Shown here: positions 1 through 6,270 of the stretch, piece by piece
How positions within the stretch are numbered: position 1 is the stretch's first letter
Layout of the letters: each line of letters starts with the position of its first letter
Assembly: GCA_023426505.1 (NCBI GenBank)
Contig: JAFAAP010000277.1
Coordinates: 1-10,330, forward strand
Direction of reading: 5' to 3'
Source of the DNA: Pseudomonadota bacterium
GTDB taxonomy: Bacteria; Pseudomonadota; Alphaproteobacteria; Rhizobiales; Beijerinckiaceae
Length of the DNA stretch: 10,330 nt
Program-made: the position numbers and the translations under genes
Notes under the pieces: model-generated
Seen by the model: the letters and a program-made list of their open reading frames with translations, nothing else
Databases searched by the model: none
What the model was told of the DNA's origin: nothing

Positions 1-2
1 TC

Positions 3-449
3 TTAGGGGAAATGGGCGCCGAGCAGCTCTTGGGCCAGGGCGACATGCTGTACATGGCCGGCGGCGGGCGCATCACGCGCGTGCACGGGCCGTTCTGCTC
101 CGACGAGGAGGTCGAGAAGGTCGTCGCCCACCTCAAGCGCCAGGGCCGCCCGCAATATCTCGACGCCGTCACGGCGGACGAGGACAGCGGCGAGGGCGGC
201 GGCGATTCGCCGGTCTTCGACCAGGGCGAGTTCGGATCGGGCTCCGGCGACCTCTACGACCAGGCGGTCGCCGTGGTGCTGCGGGACAAGAAGGCCTCGA
301 CCTCCTACATCCAGCGTCGTCTCCAGATCGGCTACAACCGCGCCGCCTCGCTCATGGAGCGGATGGAGAAGGAAGGCATCGTGGGACCGGCGAACCACGC
401 CGGCAAGCGCGAGATCCTGCTGGAGACAAACGGGGTCGATGAGGATTAA
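3..449 (+). CDS. ftsK: DNA translocase FtsK, C-terminal part (truncated by left window edge)
   Basis: FtsK is a septum-anchored ATPase that pumps chromosomal DNA during division and activates XerCD recombination at dif. The frame is open from the first full codon, and 148 residues are visible before TAA. They begin with the end of the RecA-like motor: 'LGEMGAEQLLGQGDMLYM' (residues 1-18) is the family block near the motor's C-terminus. An acidic Gly/Ser-rich linker follows (about 57-81). Residues about 82-140 are the gamma domain, a winged helix that reads the KOPS polarity sites: 'DLYDQAVAVVLRDKKASTSY', then 'QRRLQIGYNRAASLMERMEK' and 'GIVGPANHAGKREIL'. The N-terminal membrane segments and Walker motifs lie outside the window. 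The ATG at 12 is internal, not the start, because family sequence continues upstream of it. lolA follows 103 bases later, a neighbour order known in rhizobia. Confidence 0.96.
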   Translation, partial: LGEMGAEQLLGQGDMLYMAGGGRITRVHGPFCSDEEVEKVVAHLKRQGRPQYLDAVTADEDSGEGGGDSPVFDQGEFGSGSGDLYDQAVAVVLRDKKASTSYIQRRLQIGYNRAASLMERMEKEGIVGPANHAGKREILLETNGVDED

Positions 450-473
450 AAGCTCCCTCCGGGAACCTTGGCT

Positions 474-502
474 TTGCGGATGCGTCATTCTGTTGCCATA
501 TC
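474..502 (+). promoter_or_regulatory. Candidate housekeeping promoter for lolA
   Basis: The ftsK-lolA gap holds TTGCGG at 474-479 and CATATC at 497-502, separated by 17 bases. This fits the alphaproteobacterial RpoD pattern (CTTGAC, 17 bases, CTATAT) in spacing and partly in sequence. It lies about 50 bases upstream of the lolA ATG. The match is imperfect and made by eye, so lolA could equally be read through from ftsK. Confidence 0.3.
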
Positions 503-552
503 GGGCGACAAGCGCAGCCGCTATGACAGGAACCTAGGGGGAGTTGAACAGA

Positions 553-1545
553 ATGCGCCGTTCCGGCCTTGCCAGCCTCATGACGATCCTCGCTGCCAGC
601 TTAGGCGCGGGAGCGTTGCCGGCCATGGCCGACGATACGGTCTCCCATCTGTTCCGGCCGCCGTCCCATCCGGTCGAGGGCCCCAGCATCGCGTCGATGG
701 CCCAGGGCTTCACCCTGTCGGCCGCGCCCCTGCCCACCGCAACGTTCCAACGCCCGGCGCCTCCCCCTGAACAGAAGCCCGAGGCCATGGTCGAGGAAGC
801 CGCCATGGAAGCGCCGGAGCCTGACCCGATCGTGGTGCGCGCACGGCCCGACATGCAGCCCCCGCCCCTGCCGCCCCGGGCGATCCGGCCGGCAGCAGCG
901 CCTCCGAGCGTGCCCGAGGCTCCCGCCCAGGTGGCTTCGGCCGGGCCGATCGAGATCGCCCCGAAGCCGGTCGCCGCCGCGGCGGCCCGGATAGAGCCCC
1001 TATCGAACCGGGAGATCGTCGAGCGGGCGAATGCCTATTTCACCAATCTCGGCACCCTGCTGGCGGACTTCACGCAGGTGGGCGGCGACGGACGCAAGCT
1101 CGGCGGGACGCTCTATCTCCAGCGTCCCGGCAAGCTGCGCTTCGAGTACGACCCGCCCGCGACGCTCGAAGTTGTCGCCGACGGCTCGTCGGTGGCGGTG
1201 CGCGACCGCAAGCTCGCCACGCAGGACCTCTACTCGATCTCGCAGACGCCCCTGAAGTTCCTGCTGCGCGAGCAGGTCAGCCTCGGCCAGGACATCGCCA
1301 TCCGGGGCATCACCAACGACGGCGATTCGGTGCGCATCTCGCTCGAGGACCGCTCGACGCTGGGCGGCACCTCGCGCATCACGCTCTATTTCGATCCGGC
1401 GATCGAGACCCTGACCCAGTGGCGCATCGTCGACCCGCAGGGCTTCCAGACCATCGTGGTGCTGAACAAGGCCGAGAAGGGCCGCCGGATGGACCCGAGC
1501 CTGTTCAAGATCCAGTACGAGGCCATCGTCGGCAGCAACAAGTGA
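553..1545 (+). CDS. lolA: Outer-membrane lipoprotein carrier LolA, with long Pro/Ala-rich N-terminal extension
   Basis: LolA receives lipoproteins from the inner-membrane LolCDE complex and ferries them across the periplasm. The 330-residue product has a signal peptide (basic 'MRRSG', hydrophobic core to about residue 22, likely cleavage after 'PAMA' at 26). A low-complexity region rich in Pro, Ala and Glu follows (about 27-148), then the LolA beta-barrel domain (about 150-325). That domain holds 'LADFTQVGGDGRKLGGTLYL', 'RPGKLRFEYDPP' and 'QTPLKFLL', all typical of the family. E. coli LolA is only about 200 residues, so the linker is the odd part. I chose ATG 553 because AGGGGGAG (536-543) sits nine bases upstream; a TTG at 544 would touch that ribosome site. 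No LolB-like gene is nearby. LolB is generally missing in alphaproteobacteria, where LolA is thought to deliver the cargo too. Confidence 0.93.
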   Translation: MRRSGLASLMTILAASLGAGALPAMADDTVSHLFRPPSHPVEGPSIASMAQGFTLSAAPLPTATFQRPAPPPEQKPEAMVEEAAMEAPEPDPIVVRARPDMQPPPLPPRAIRPAAAPPSVPEAPAQVASAGPIEIAPKPVAAAAARIEPLSNREIVERANAYFTNLGTLLADFTQVGGDGRKLGGTLYLQRPGKLRFEYDPPATLEVVADGSSVAVRDRKLATQDLYSISQTPLKFLLREQVSLGQDIAIRGITNDGDSVRISLEDRSTLGGTSRITLYFDPAIETLTQWRIVDPQGFQTIVVLNKAEKGRRMDPSLFKIQYEAIVGSNK

Positions 1546-1561
1546 CGCCTCCCCTCGCCTC

Positions 1562-1600
1562 GCCCCGACGGTTGCGCCGGGACGGGGCTTCGGCAGTTTT
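1562..1600 (+). terminator. Possible weak terminator after lolA
   Basis: GCCCCG (1562-1567) can pair with CGGGGC (1583-1588) around a 15-base loop, with a TTTT run at 1597-1600. An alternative CCCG/CGGG pairing is possible inside it. The stem is short and the T run starts eight bases after it, so this is a weak call. Its position between convergent lolA and hslU is where a terminator is expected. Confidence 0.3.
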
Positions 1601-1602
1601 CG

Positions 1603-2916
1603 TCAGAGGATGAAGCGGCTCAGGTCCGTGTTCCTGGCCAGGCTCTCCACCTCGCCGCGCACATAGGCCGCGTCGATCACTACGGTTTCGCCCGAGCGGT
1701 CCGGCGCCGTGAACGAGATGTCGTCGAGGACGCGCTCCAGCACGGTCTGCAGGCGGCGTGCGCCGATGTTCTCCACCGAGTCGTTCACCTCGACGGCCAC
1801 CTTCGCCAGCGCGTCGATGGCGTCGTCCGTGAAGGTCACCTCCACGCCCTCCGTGCGCATGAGCGCGACGGTCTGCTTGATGAGGCTCGCCTCCGTCTCG
1901 GTGAGGATGCGCTTGAAATCCTCCACCGTAAGGGGCGAGAGCTCGACGCGGATCGGCAGGCGGCCCTGCAGCTCCGGCAGCAGGTCCGACGGCTTCGACA
2001 CGTGGAACGCGCCCGACGCGATGAACAGGATGTGGTCGGTCTTCACCGGCCCGTGCTTCGTCGAGACCGTGGTGCCCTCGATCAGCGGCAGCAGGTCGCG
2101 CTGCACGCCCTCGCGGGAGACGTCGCCGCCGCCGGTGCGGCCCTCGCGGACGCAGATCTTGTCGATCTCGTCGAGGAACACGATGCCGTTGTCCTCCACC
2201 TGGCGGATCGCCTCCTGCACGATGGCGTCCTGGTCGATGAGCTTGTCGGCCTCCTCGGCGATAAGCGGCTCGTAGGCCTCGCGCACCGTGGTGCGGCGGG
2301 TCTTGCGCTGCCCGCCGAAGGCCTTGCCGAACATGTCGGACAGGTTGATGGCGCCCACCGACGCGCCCGGCATGCCGGGGATCTCGAACATGGGCATGCC
2401 GCCCGAGCCGGACGCTTGCAGCTCGATCTCGATCTCCTTGTCGTCGAGCTCGTTGGCGCGCAGCTTGCGCCGGAAGGAGTCGCGGGTGGCGGCGCTCGAC
2501 GTGGCGCCCACGAGGGCGTCGAGCACGCGTTCTTCCGCCGCGATATGCGCCTTGGCCTGGACCTGCTTGCGGCGCTCCTCCTTCACGAGGCCGATGCCGA
2601 CCTCCACGAGGTCGCGCACGATCTGCTCCACGTCGCGGCCCACATAGCCGACTTCCGTGAACTTGGTGGCCTCGACCTTCAGGAACGGCGCATTGGCGAG
2701 GCGCGCGAGGCGGCGCGAGATCTCGGTCTTGCCGCAGCCCGTCGGGCCGATCATCAGGATGTTCTTGGGCGCGACCTCCTCGCGCAGCGAGCCTTCGAGC
2801 TGCTGGCGCCGCCAGCGGTTGCGCAGCGCGATGGCGACCGCGCGCTTGGCGTCGTTCTGGCCGACGATGTAGCGGTCGAGTTCGGAGACGATTTCACGGG
2901 GAGAGAAGATGGTCAT
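1603..2916 (-). CDS. hslU: HslU (ClpY), ATPase subunit of the HslVU protease
   Basis: HslU is the hexameric AAA+ unfoldase that feeds proteins into the HslV chamber in the cytosol. The 437-residue product matches the family length (443 in E. coli). Walker A is 'GPTGCGKT' (57-64), the substrate-gripping pore loop is 'GYVG' (90-93), and Walker B is 'IVFLDEID' (245-252). 'ELQGRLP' carries the likely arginine finger (R319), and 'GARR' (385-388) is sensor 2. The I-domain lies between the pore loop and Walker B, with a Gly/Met/Pro-rich stretch at about 169-190. The C-terminus 'LSRFIL' is the tail known to insert between HslV subunits. I chose the ATG at 2916 (protein starts 'MTIFSPREIVSELDRYIVGQ') over an in-frame start at 2982, because homologues begin here and the extra residues come from the repeat upstream. 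The ribosome site is weak (AAGAAAG). The gene is downstream of hslV in the same operon. Confidence 0.98.
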   Translation of the reverse strand: MTIFSPREIVSELDRYIVGQNDAKRAVAIALRNRWRRQQLEGSLREEVAPKNILMIGPTGCGKTEISRRLARLANAPFLKVEATKFTEVGYVGRDVEQIVRDLVEVGIGLVKEERRKQVQAKAHIAAEERVLDALVGATSSAATRDSFRRKLRANELDDKEIEIELQASGSGGMPMFEIPGMPGASVGAINLSDMFGKAFGGQRKTRRTTVREAYEPLIAEEADKLIDQDAIVQEAIRQVEDNGIVFLDEIDKICVREGRTGGGDVSREGVQRDLLPLIEGTTVSTKHGPVKTDHILFIASGAFHVSKPSDLLPELQGRLPIRVELSPLTVEDFKRILTETEASLIKQTVALMRTEGVEVTFTDDAIDALAKVAVEVNDSVENIGARRLQTVLERVLDDISFTAPDRSGETVVIDAAYVRGEVESLARNTDLSRFIL

Positions 2917-2943
2917 GGGACTTTCTTGGCTCAATCTCTTGTC

Positions 2944-3023
2944 GTCATGCCCGCACTTGTTGCGGGCAACCACGTCTTTCACGCCGCGAAGGCGTGGATG
3001 GCCGGGACGAGCCCGGCCATGAC
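2944..3023. repeat. Dispersed palindromic repeat (three hairpins) in the hslV-hslU gap
   Basis: Three hairpins lie side by side. TGCCCGCA (2948-2955) pairs with TGCGGGCA (2961-2968). CACGCC (2980-2985) pairs with GGCGTG (2991-2996) around GCGAA. ATGGCCGGG (2998-3006) pairs with CCCGGCCAT (3012-3020) around ACGAG. The ends GTCATG (2944-2949) and CATGAC (3018-3023) are also complementary, so a cloverleaf-like fold competes with the simple hairpins. Read forward, the element encodes 'VMPALVAGNHVFHAAKAW' followed by 'MAGTSPAMTG'. From memory, this pseudo-peptide recurs throughout Hyphomicrobiales genomes as a non-coding dispersed repeat. It would be transcribed within the hslVU message, between the two genes. 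Confidence 0.85.
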
Positions 3024-3029
3024 GGGCAA

Positions 3030-3584
3030 TCAGGTTTCATCCAGCGTTTCGATGACGATGTTCGCGTTGGTATAGACGCAGATGTCGGCGGCAATCTGGA
3101 GCGAGCGGCGCACCATCGCCTCGGCATCGGTCTCGTAATCCGCCAGCGCCCGGGCGGCCGCCAGGGCGTAGTTGCCGCCGGAGCCGATCGCCATGATGCC
3201 GCCCTCGGGCTCCAGCACGTCGCCCGAACCGGACAGCAGCAGGCCCACATCCTTGTCGGCCACGAGCATCATGGCCTCGAGGCGGCGAAGATAACGGTCC
3301 GTGCGCCAGTCCTTGGTGAGCTCGACGCAGGCGCGGGTGAGCTGGCCCGGATACTGCTCCAGCTTCGCCTCCAGGCGCTCGAACAGCGTGAAGGCGTCCG
3401 CGGTCGAGCCCGCGAAGCCCCCGATCACGCCGCCCTTGGCGAGGCGGCGCACCTTCCGGGCATTGCCCTTGACGATGGTCTGGCCGAGGCTGACCTGTCC
3501 GTCGCCGCCGATGACCACGCGGCCGCCTTTGCGGACCATCAGGATCGTGGTGGCGTGCATGCTGGGGAGGGCGTCCTGTGACAC
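3030..3584 (-). CDS. hslV: HslV (ClpQ), proteolytic subunit of the HslVU protease, GTG start
   Basis: HslV forms a double hexameric ring of N-terminal threonine peptidases, a proteasome relative, activated by HslU. The 184-residue product contains 'HATTILMVRKGGRVVIGGDG', then 'QVSLGQTIVKGNARKVRRL' and 'GGVIGGFAGSTADAFTLFE', the core of the family. The catalytic nucleophile should be the first Thr of 'TTI' (residue 12), exposed once the 11-residue leader is removed. Lys in 'NARKVRR' and the Ser in 'SGSGDV' fit the active site. I chose the GTG at 3584 because GGAG sits ten bases upstream. The in-frame ATG at 3560 has no ribosome site, though it would give a shorter leader. An ATG at 3662 would give a basic extension unlike the family. 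It is the first gene of the hslVU operon and faces away from hisB. Confidence 0.96.
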   Translation of the reverse strand: MSQDALPSMHATTILMVRKGGRVVIGGDGQVSLGQTIVKGNARKVRRLAKGGVIGGFAGSTADAFTLFERLEAKLEQYPGQLTRACVELTKDWRTDRYLRRLEAMMLVADKDVGLLLSGSGDVLEPEGGIMAIGSGGNYALAAARALADYETDAEAMVRRSLQIAADICVYTNANIVIETLDET

Positions 3585-3775
3585 GAGGAAAATACTCCGG
3601 AAAATGAAACGGCCTGGCAATCGGCGGGACGCGGCCGGGGCAGGGCTCCGGTGCCGCCTCAAGGCCCTGACTTAAGCATCCGTGGCCCAAAAGCAACGCG
3701 CGCCGTGTTGAAGGTGGTGTTTCTCGCCGCGGCTTGATAGAAGGCCTGCGTTTCTCATTCCTCGAAGGATCCTTG
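3585..3775. promoter_or_regulatory. Divergent control region between hslVU and the his cluster
   Basis: These 191 bases must hold the starts of both operons. For hslV, reading the minus strand, CTTGAG (complement of 3658-3663), 17 bases, then CCCCGG (complement of 3635-3640) loosely resembles a heat-shock sigma-32 promoter (CTTGAA, then CCCCAT). That would suit a heat-shock protease, but the second half is poor. For hisB I see only weak pieces such as TTGAAG near 3710 and no good -10 element. I see no His-rich leader peptide, terminator/antiterminator pair or T-box ahead of hisB. hisB has a good ribosome site, AAGGA at 3765-3769. Confidence 0.4.
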
Positions 3776-4366
3776 ATGATGCGCTCCGCGAGCGTCAGCC
3801 GTCGCACCGCCGAGACCGATGTGTCCCTGTCGATCGCCCTCGATGGCATCGGCAAGGCCGAGATCTCCACCGGGGTCGGCTTCCTCGACCATATGCTCGA
3901 GCTCTTCGCCCGCCACGGTCTGTTCGACCTAACCGTGAAGGTGACCGGCGACCTGCACGTGGACCAGCATCATACGACCGAGGACACCGGCATCGCGCTC
4001 GGGCAGGCGCTTCTGCAGGCACTTGGCGACAAGAAGGGCATCACCCGCTACGCCGATATCCACCTGCCGATGGACGAGACCCTGACGCGGCTCGCGGTCG
4101 ACATTTCCGGCCGCCCGTTCCTGGTGTTCCGCACGACCTTCCCGACCGAGAAGATCGGCGCCTTCGACACCGAGCTGGTGCGCGAGTTCTTCCAGGCCTT
4201 CGCCATCAATGCGGGCCTGACCCTGCACGTGGAGACGCTCTACGGCGCGAACAGCCACCACATCGCGGAGAGCTGCTTCAAGGGATTGGCACGTGCCTTG
4301 CGTCAGGCGGTGGCCGTGGACCCAAGGGAGGAGGGGCGCGTTCCCTCCACCAAGGGCACGCTTTAA
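3776..4366 (+). CDS. hisB: Imidazoleglycerol-phosphate dehydratase (monofunctional HisB)
   Basis: The enzyme dehydrates imidazoleglycerol phosphate to imidazole acetol phosphate, step 6 of histidine biosynthesis, using manganese. The 196-residue product shows the family signatures: 'FLDHM' (36-40), the metal-binding 'DQHHTTED' (63-70), and 'GANSHHIAESCFK' (157-169). It ends in 'RVPSTKGTL', as expected. It lacks the N-terminal histidinol-phosphatase domain of the E. coli bifunctional HisB, so that step must be encoded elsewhere. Two ATG codons sit in tandem at 3776 and 3779. AAGGA (3765-3769) serves either; homologues mostly begin 'MR', so the second may be the real start, changing one residue. 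It is the first gene of the plus-strand cluster, with 13 bases to the next gene. Confidence 0.97.
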   Translation: MMRSASVSRRTAETDVSLSIALDGIGKAEISTGVGFLDHMLELFARHGLFDLTVKVTGDLHVDQHHTTEDTGIALGQALLQALGDKKGITRYADIHLPMDETLTRLAVDISGRPFLVFRTTFPTEKIGAFDTELVREFFQAFAINAGLTLHVETLYGANSHHIAESCFKGLARALRQAVAVDPREEGRVPSTKGTL

Positions 4367-4379
4367 GAACGGAAACGCC

Positions 4380-4883
4380 ATGACGACCTTTACCCTGCAC
4401 CTCCCGGGCGATGCGCGGCCGGGTGATCCGGCCGCATTGGAGCAGGCCGAACTGGTGAAGGACGCCTTCTCCTGGGGCGCCTTCATCTTCACCTTCCTGT
4501 GGTTCTTCGCGCACCGGCTCTGGCTCGCCGGCCTCGGCGTGCTGCTGGTCCTGGTCGCGTTCGATCTCGCCCTGAACCTGCTCAACGTGGCGCCCGCGGC
4601 CGGCGTCGTCGCCCATCTGCTGCTCTCGTGGCTGATCGGGCTCGAGGCCAACAGCCTGCGGCGCTGGACTCTGGCCCGCAACGGACGCCCGGCCATCGAC
4701 GTGGTCTCGGCCTCCGACCGGGACGAGGCCGAAACCAAGGCTTTCGCCCGCTGGCTCGACCGCAGCGCCGGACCCGCACCCGTGCGCAGCCCGGTTCCAT
4801 CGCCGGCGCCCGCGCCGGTCTTTTCACCCCTGAGGTCCGAACCCGTGATCGGCCTCTTTCCCGATGCGGAGCGTCCCCGGTGA
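4380..4883 (+). CDS. Small membrane protein, DUF2628 type, inside the his operon
   Basis: The 167-residue product has no known biochemical role. After a short N-terminus it has a hydrophobic block with about three membrane segments (roughly 30-46, 49-68 and 72-89). The aromatic stretch 'AFSWGAFIFTFLWFFAHRLW' resembles the DUF2628 pattern. A basic patch follows ('NSLRRWTLARNGR', 91-103), then an acidic stretch, a Pro/Ala/Ser-rich linker (130-150) and a terminal 'VIGLFPDAERPR'. By the positive-inside rule the tail is probably cytosolic. I assigned the family from memory of the same-position gene in rhizobia and could not test it. ATG 4380 was chosen over upstream starts because the residues before it are hisB read in another frame. 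Its last codons overlap the hisH start by four bases (GTGA), with the hisH ribosome site inside this gene, so the two are probably translated together. Confidence 0.85.
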   Translation: MTTFTLHLPGDARPGDPAALEQAELVKDAFSWGAFIFTFLWFFAHRLWLAGLGVLLVLVAFDLALNLLNVAPAAGVVAHLLLSWLIGLEANSLRRWTLARNGRPAIDVVSASDRDEAETKAFARWLDRSAGPAPVRSPVPSPAPAPVFSPLRSEPVIGLFPDAERPR

Positions 4884-5530
4884 GCGTCGCCATCATTGAT
4901 TACGGCTCGGGCAACCTGCACTCCGCCGCCAAGGCCTTCGAGCGCGCCGCCCGCGAGGCGGGGCTCGACGAGGAGATCCTGGTCACGTCCGACCCACAAA
5001 AGGTCCGCACTGCGGGCCACATCGTCCTGCCGGGCGTCGGCGCCTTCGCGGATTGCCGCCGCGGCCTCGATTCCGTGGCCGGCATGGTCGACGCGCTCGA
5101 GGAGACCGTGCGCCGGCAGGGCAGGCCCTTTCTGGGCATCTGCGTCGGCATGCAGCTCATGGCGACCCGCGGCCTGGAGCACACGACGAGCTACGGCCTC
5201 GACTGGATCCGCGGCGACGTGAAGGCGATCGAGCCGAACGATTCCTCGCTCAAGATCCCGCATATGGGCTGGAACACCCTTGAGAAGCGCAAAAACCATC
5301 CGCTGCTCGACGGCATCCCGACCGGACCGGACGGGCTGCACGCCTATTTCGTGCATTCCTACGCGCTCCAGCCGGCCGATCCGGACGACGTGGCCGCGGT
5401 CACCGATTACGGCGGGCCCGTCACTGCCATCGTCGGCCGGGACAATGTCGTCGGAACCCAGTTTCACCCCGAAAAGAGCCAGGCCCTCGGCCTCAGGCTC
5501 ATTGCCAACTTCCTGAGGTGGCGCCCGTGA
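4880..5530 (+). CDS. hisH: Imidazole glycerol phosphate synthase, glutaminase subunit HisH
   Basis: HisH hydrolyses glutamine and channels ammonia to HisF, with which it forms IGP synthase (step 5). The 216-residue product is a class I glutamine amidotransferase. The oxyanion loop is 'PGVGAF' (51-56), the nucleophile is Cys88 in 'GICVGMQLM', and His196 and Glu198 in 'GTQFHPEKS' complete the triad. The start is GTG at 4880, with GGAG (4868-4871) eight bases upstream, giving 'MSVAIIDYGSGNLHS' as in homologues. It overlaps the preceding gene by four bases and hisA by four bases (GTGA again), so coupled translation is likely. hisF lies one gene further on. Confidence 0.98.
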   Translation: MSVAIIDYGSGNLHSAAKAFERAAREAGLDEEILVTSDPQKVRTAGHIVLPGVGAFADCRRGLDSVAGMVDALEETVRRQGRPFLGICVGMQLMATRGLEHTTSYGLDWIRGDVKAIEPNDSSLKIPHMGWNTLEKRKNHPLLDGIPTGPDGLHAYFVHSYALQPADPDDVAAVTDYGGPVTAIVGRDNVVGTQFHPEKSQALGLRLIANFLRWRP

Positions 5531-6270
5531 TCCTCTTTCCCGCCATCGATCTCAAAGAAGGCCGCTGCGTCCGCCTCGTCCAGGGCGACATGGACCAGGC
5601 GACCGTGTTCAACGACGATCCGGCCGCCCAAGCCGCCGCCTTCGAAGCCCAGGGCTTCGAGTGGCTGCACGTGGTCGACCTCGACGGGGCCTTCGCCGGC
5701 AAGCCCATGAACGCCGCCGCCGTGGAGGCGATCCTCGGGCGCATCCGCATCCCGGTGCAGCTCGGGGGCGGCATCCGCGACATGAAGACCGTCGAGGGCT
5801 GGCTCGCCAAGGGCGTCGCCCGGGTGATCATTGGCACGGCGGCCGTGCGCGATCCCGACTTCGTCCGCGAGGCGGCGCGCCGCCATCCGGGCAAGGTCGC
5901 CGTCGGCATCGACGCCAAGGACGGCCTCGTGGCCGTGGAGGGCTGGGCCCAGACCTCGACCCTCACGGCCGAGGAGCTCGGCCGCCGGTTCGAGGATGCG
6001 GGCGTCGCCGCCATCATCTACACGGACATCGCCCGCGACGGCATCCTCAAAGGCCTCAACATCCCCATGACGCTGGCGCTCGCCCGCGCGGTGTCGATCC
6101 CGGTCATCGCGTCCGGTGGCCTTGCCTCCATGGCGGATATCGAACGCCTGACCCATCCGGACTGCGCCGTGCTCGGCGGCGCCATCTCGGGCCGCGCCCT
6201 CTACGACGGACGCATCGACCCGGACCAGGCGCTGGCGCTGCTCCGCTCCGTGCGCAAGGAGACCGCGTGA
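5527..6270 (+). CDS. hisA: ProFAR isomerase HisA
   Basis: HisA carries out the Amadori-type isomerisation of ProFAR to PRFAR, step 4 of histidine biosynthesis. The 247-residue product is a single (beta/alpha)8 barrel. Asp8 in 'MILFPAIDLKEG' and Asp129 in 'GIDAKDG' are the catalytic pair. Phosphate-binding loops appear as 'QLGGGIRD' (79-86), 'IIGTAAV' (101-107) and 'VIASGGLAS' (193-201). I chose the GTG at 5527 because GAGG (5515-5518) lies eight bases upstream and homologues begin 'MILFPAIDL'. A GTG at 5518 would add three residues but lies on the ribosome site. It overlaps hisH by four bases and shares one base with hisF. HisA and HisF look alike over the whole barrel, as known for this ancient duplicate pair. 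Confidence 0.98.
   Translation: MILFPAIDLKEGRCVRLVQGDMDQATVFNDDPAAQAAAFEAQGFEWLHVVDLDGAFAGKPMNAAAVEAILGRIRIPVQLGGGIRDMKTVEGWLAKGVARVIIGTAAVRDPDFVREAARRHPGKVAVGIDAKDGLVAVEGWAQTSTLTAEELGRRFEDAGVAAIIYTDIARDGILKGLNIPMTLALARAVSIPVIASGGLASMADIERLTHPDCAVLGGAISGRALYDGRIDPDQALALLRSVRKETA

Noticed and set aside
2945..3023. Small protein suggested by the 'VMPALVAG...MAGTSPAMT' reading
   Set aside because: The sequence is constrained by hairpin pairing, has no ribosome site, and belongs to a dispersed repeat read by chance in an open frame.
2002..3075. Long plus-strand open frame (357 codons) opposite hslU
   Set aside because: It mirrors the hslU codons in GC-rich DNA, has no family motifs, is dominated by Ala, Leu, Asp and Arg, and its 3' end runs into the dispersed repeat.
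3585..3775. Histidine attenuator or riboswitch upstream of hisB
   Set aside because: No run of His codons behind a start, no terminator with T run, and no known riboswitch core could be found.
3929..5467. Very long minus-strand open frame (512 codons) opposite hisB, DUF2628 and hisH
   Set aside because: It crosses three well-supported plus-strand genes and has a composition typical of antisense frames in high-GC DNA. No recognisable domain.
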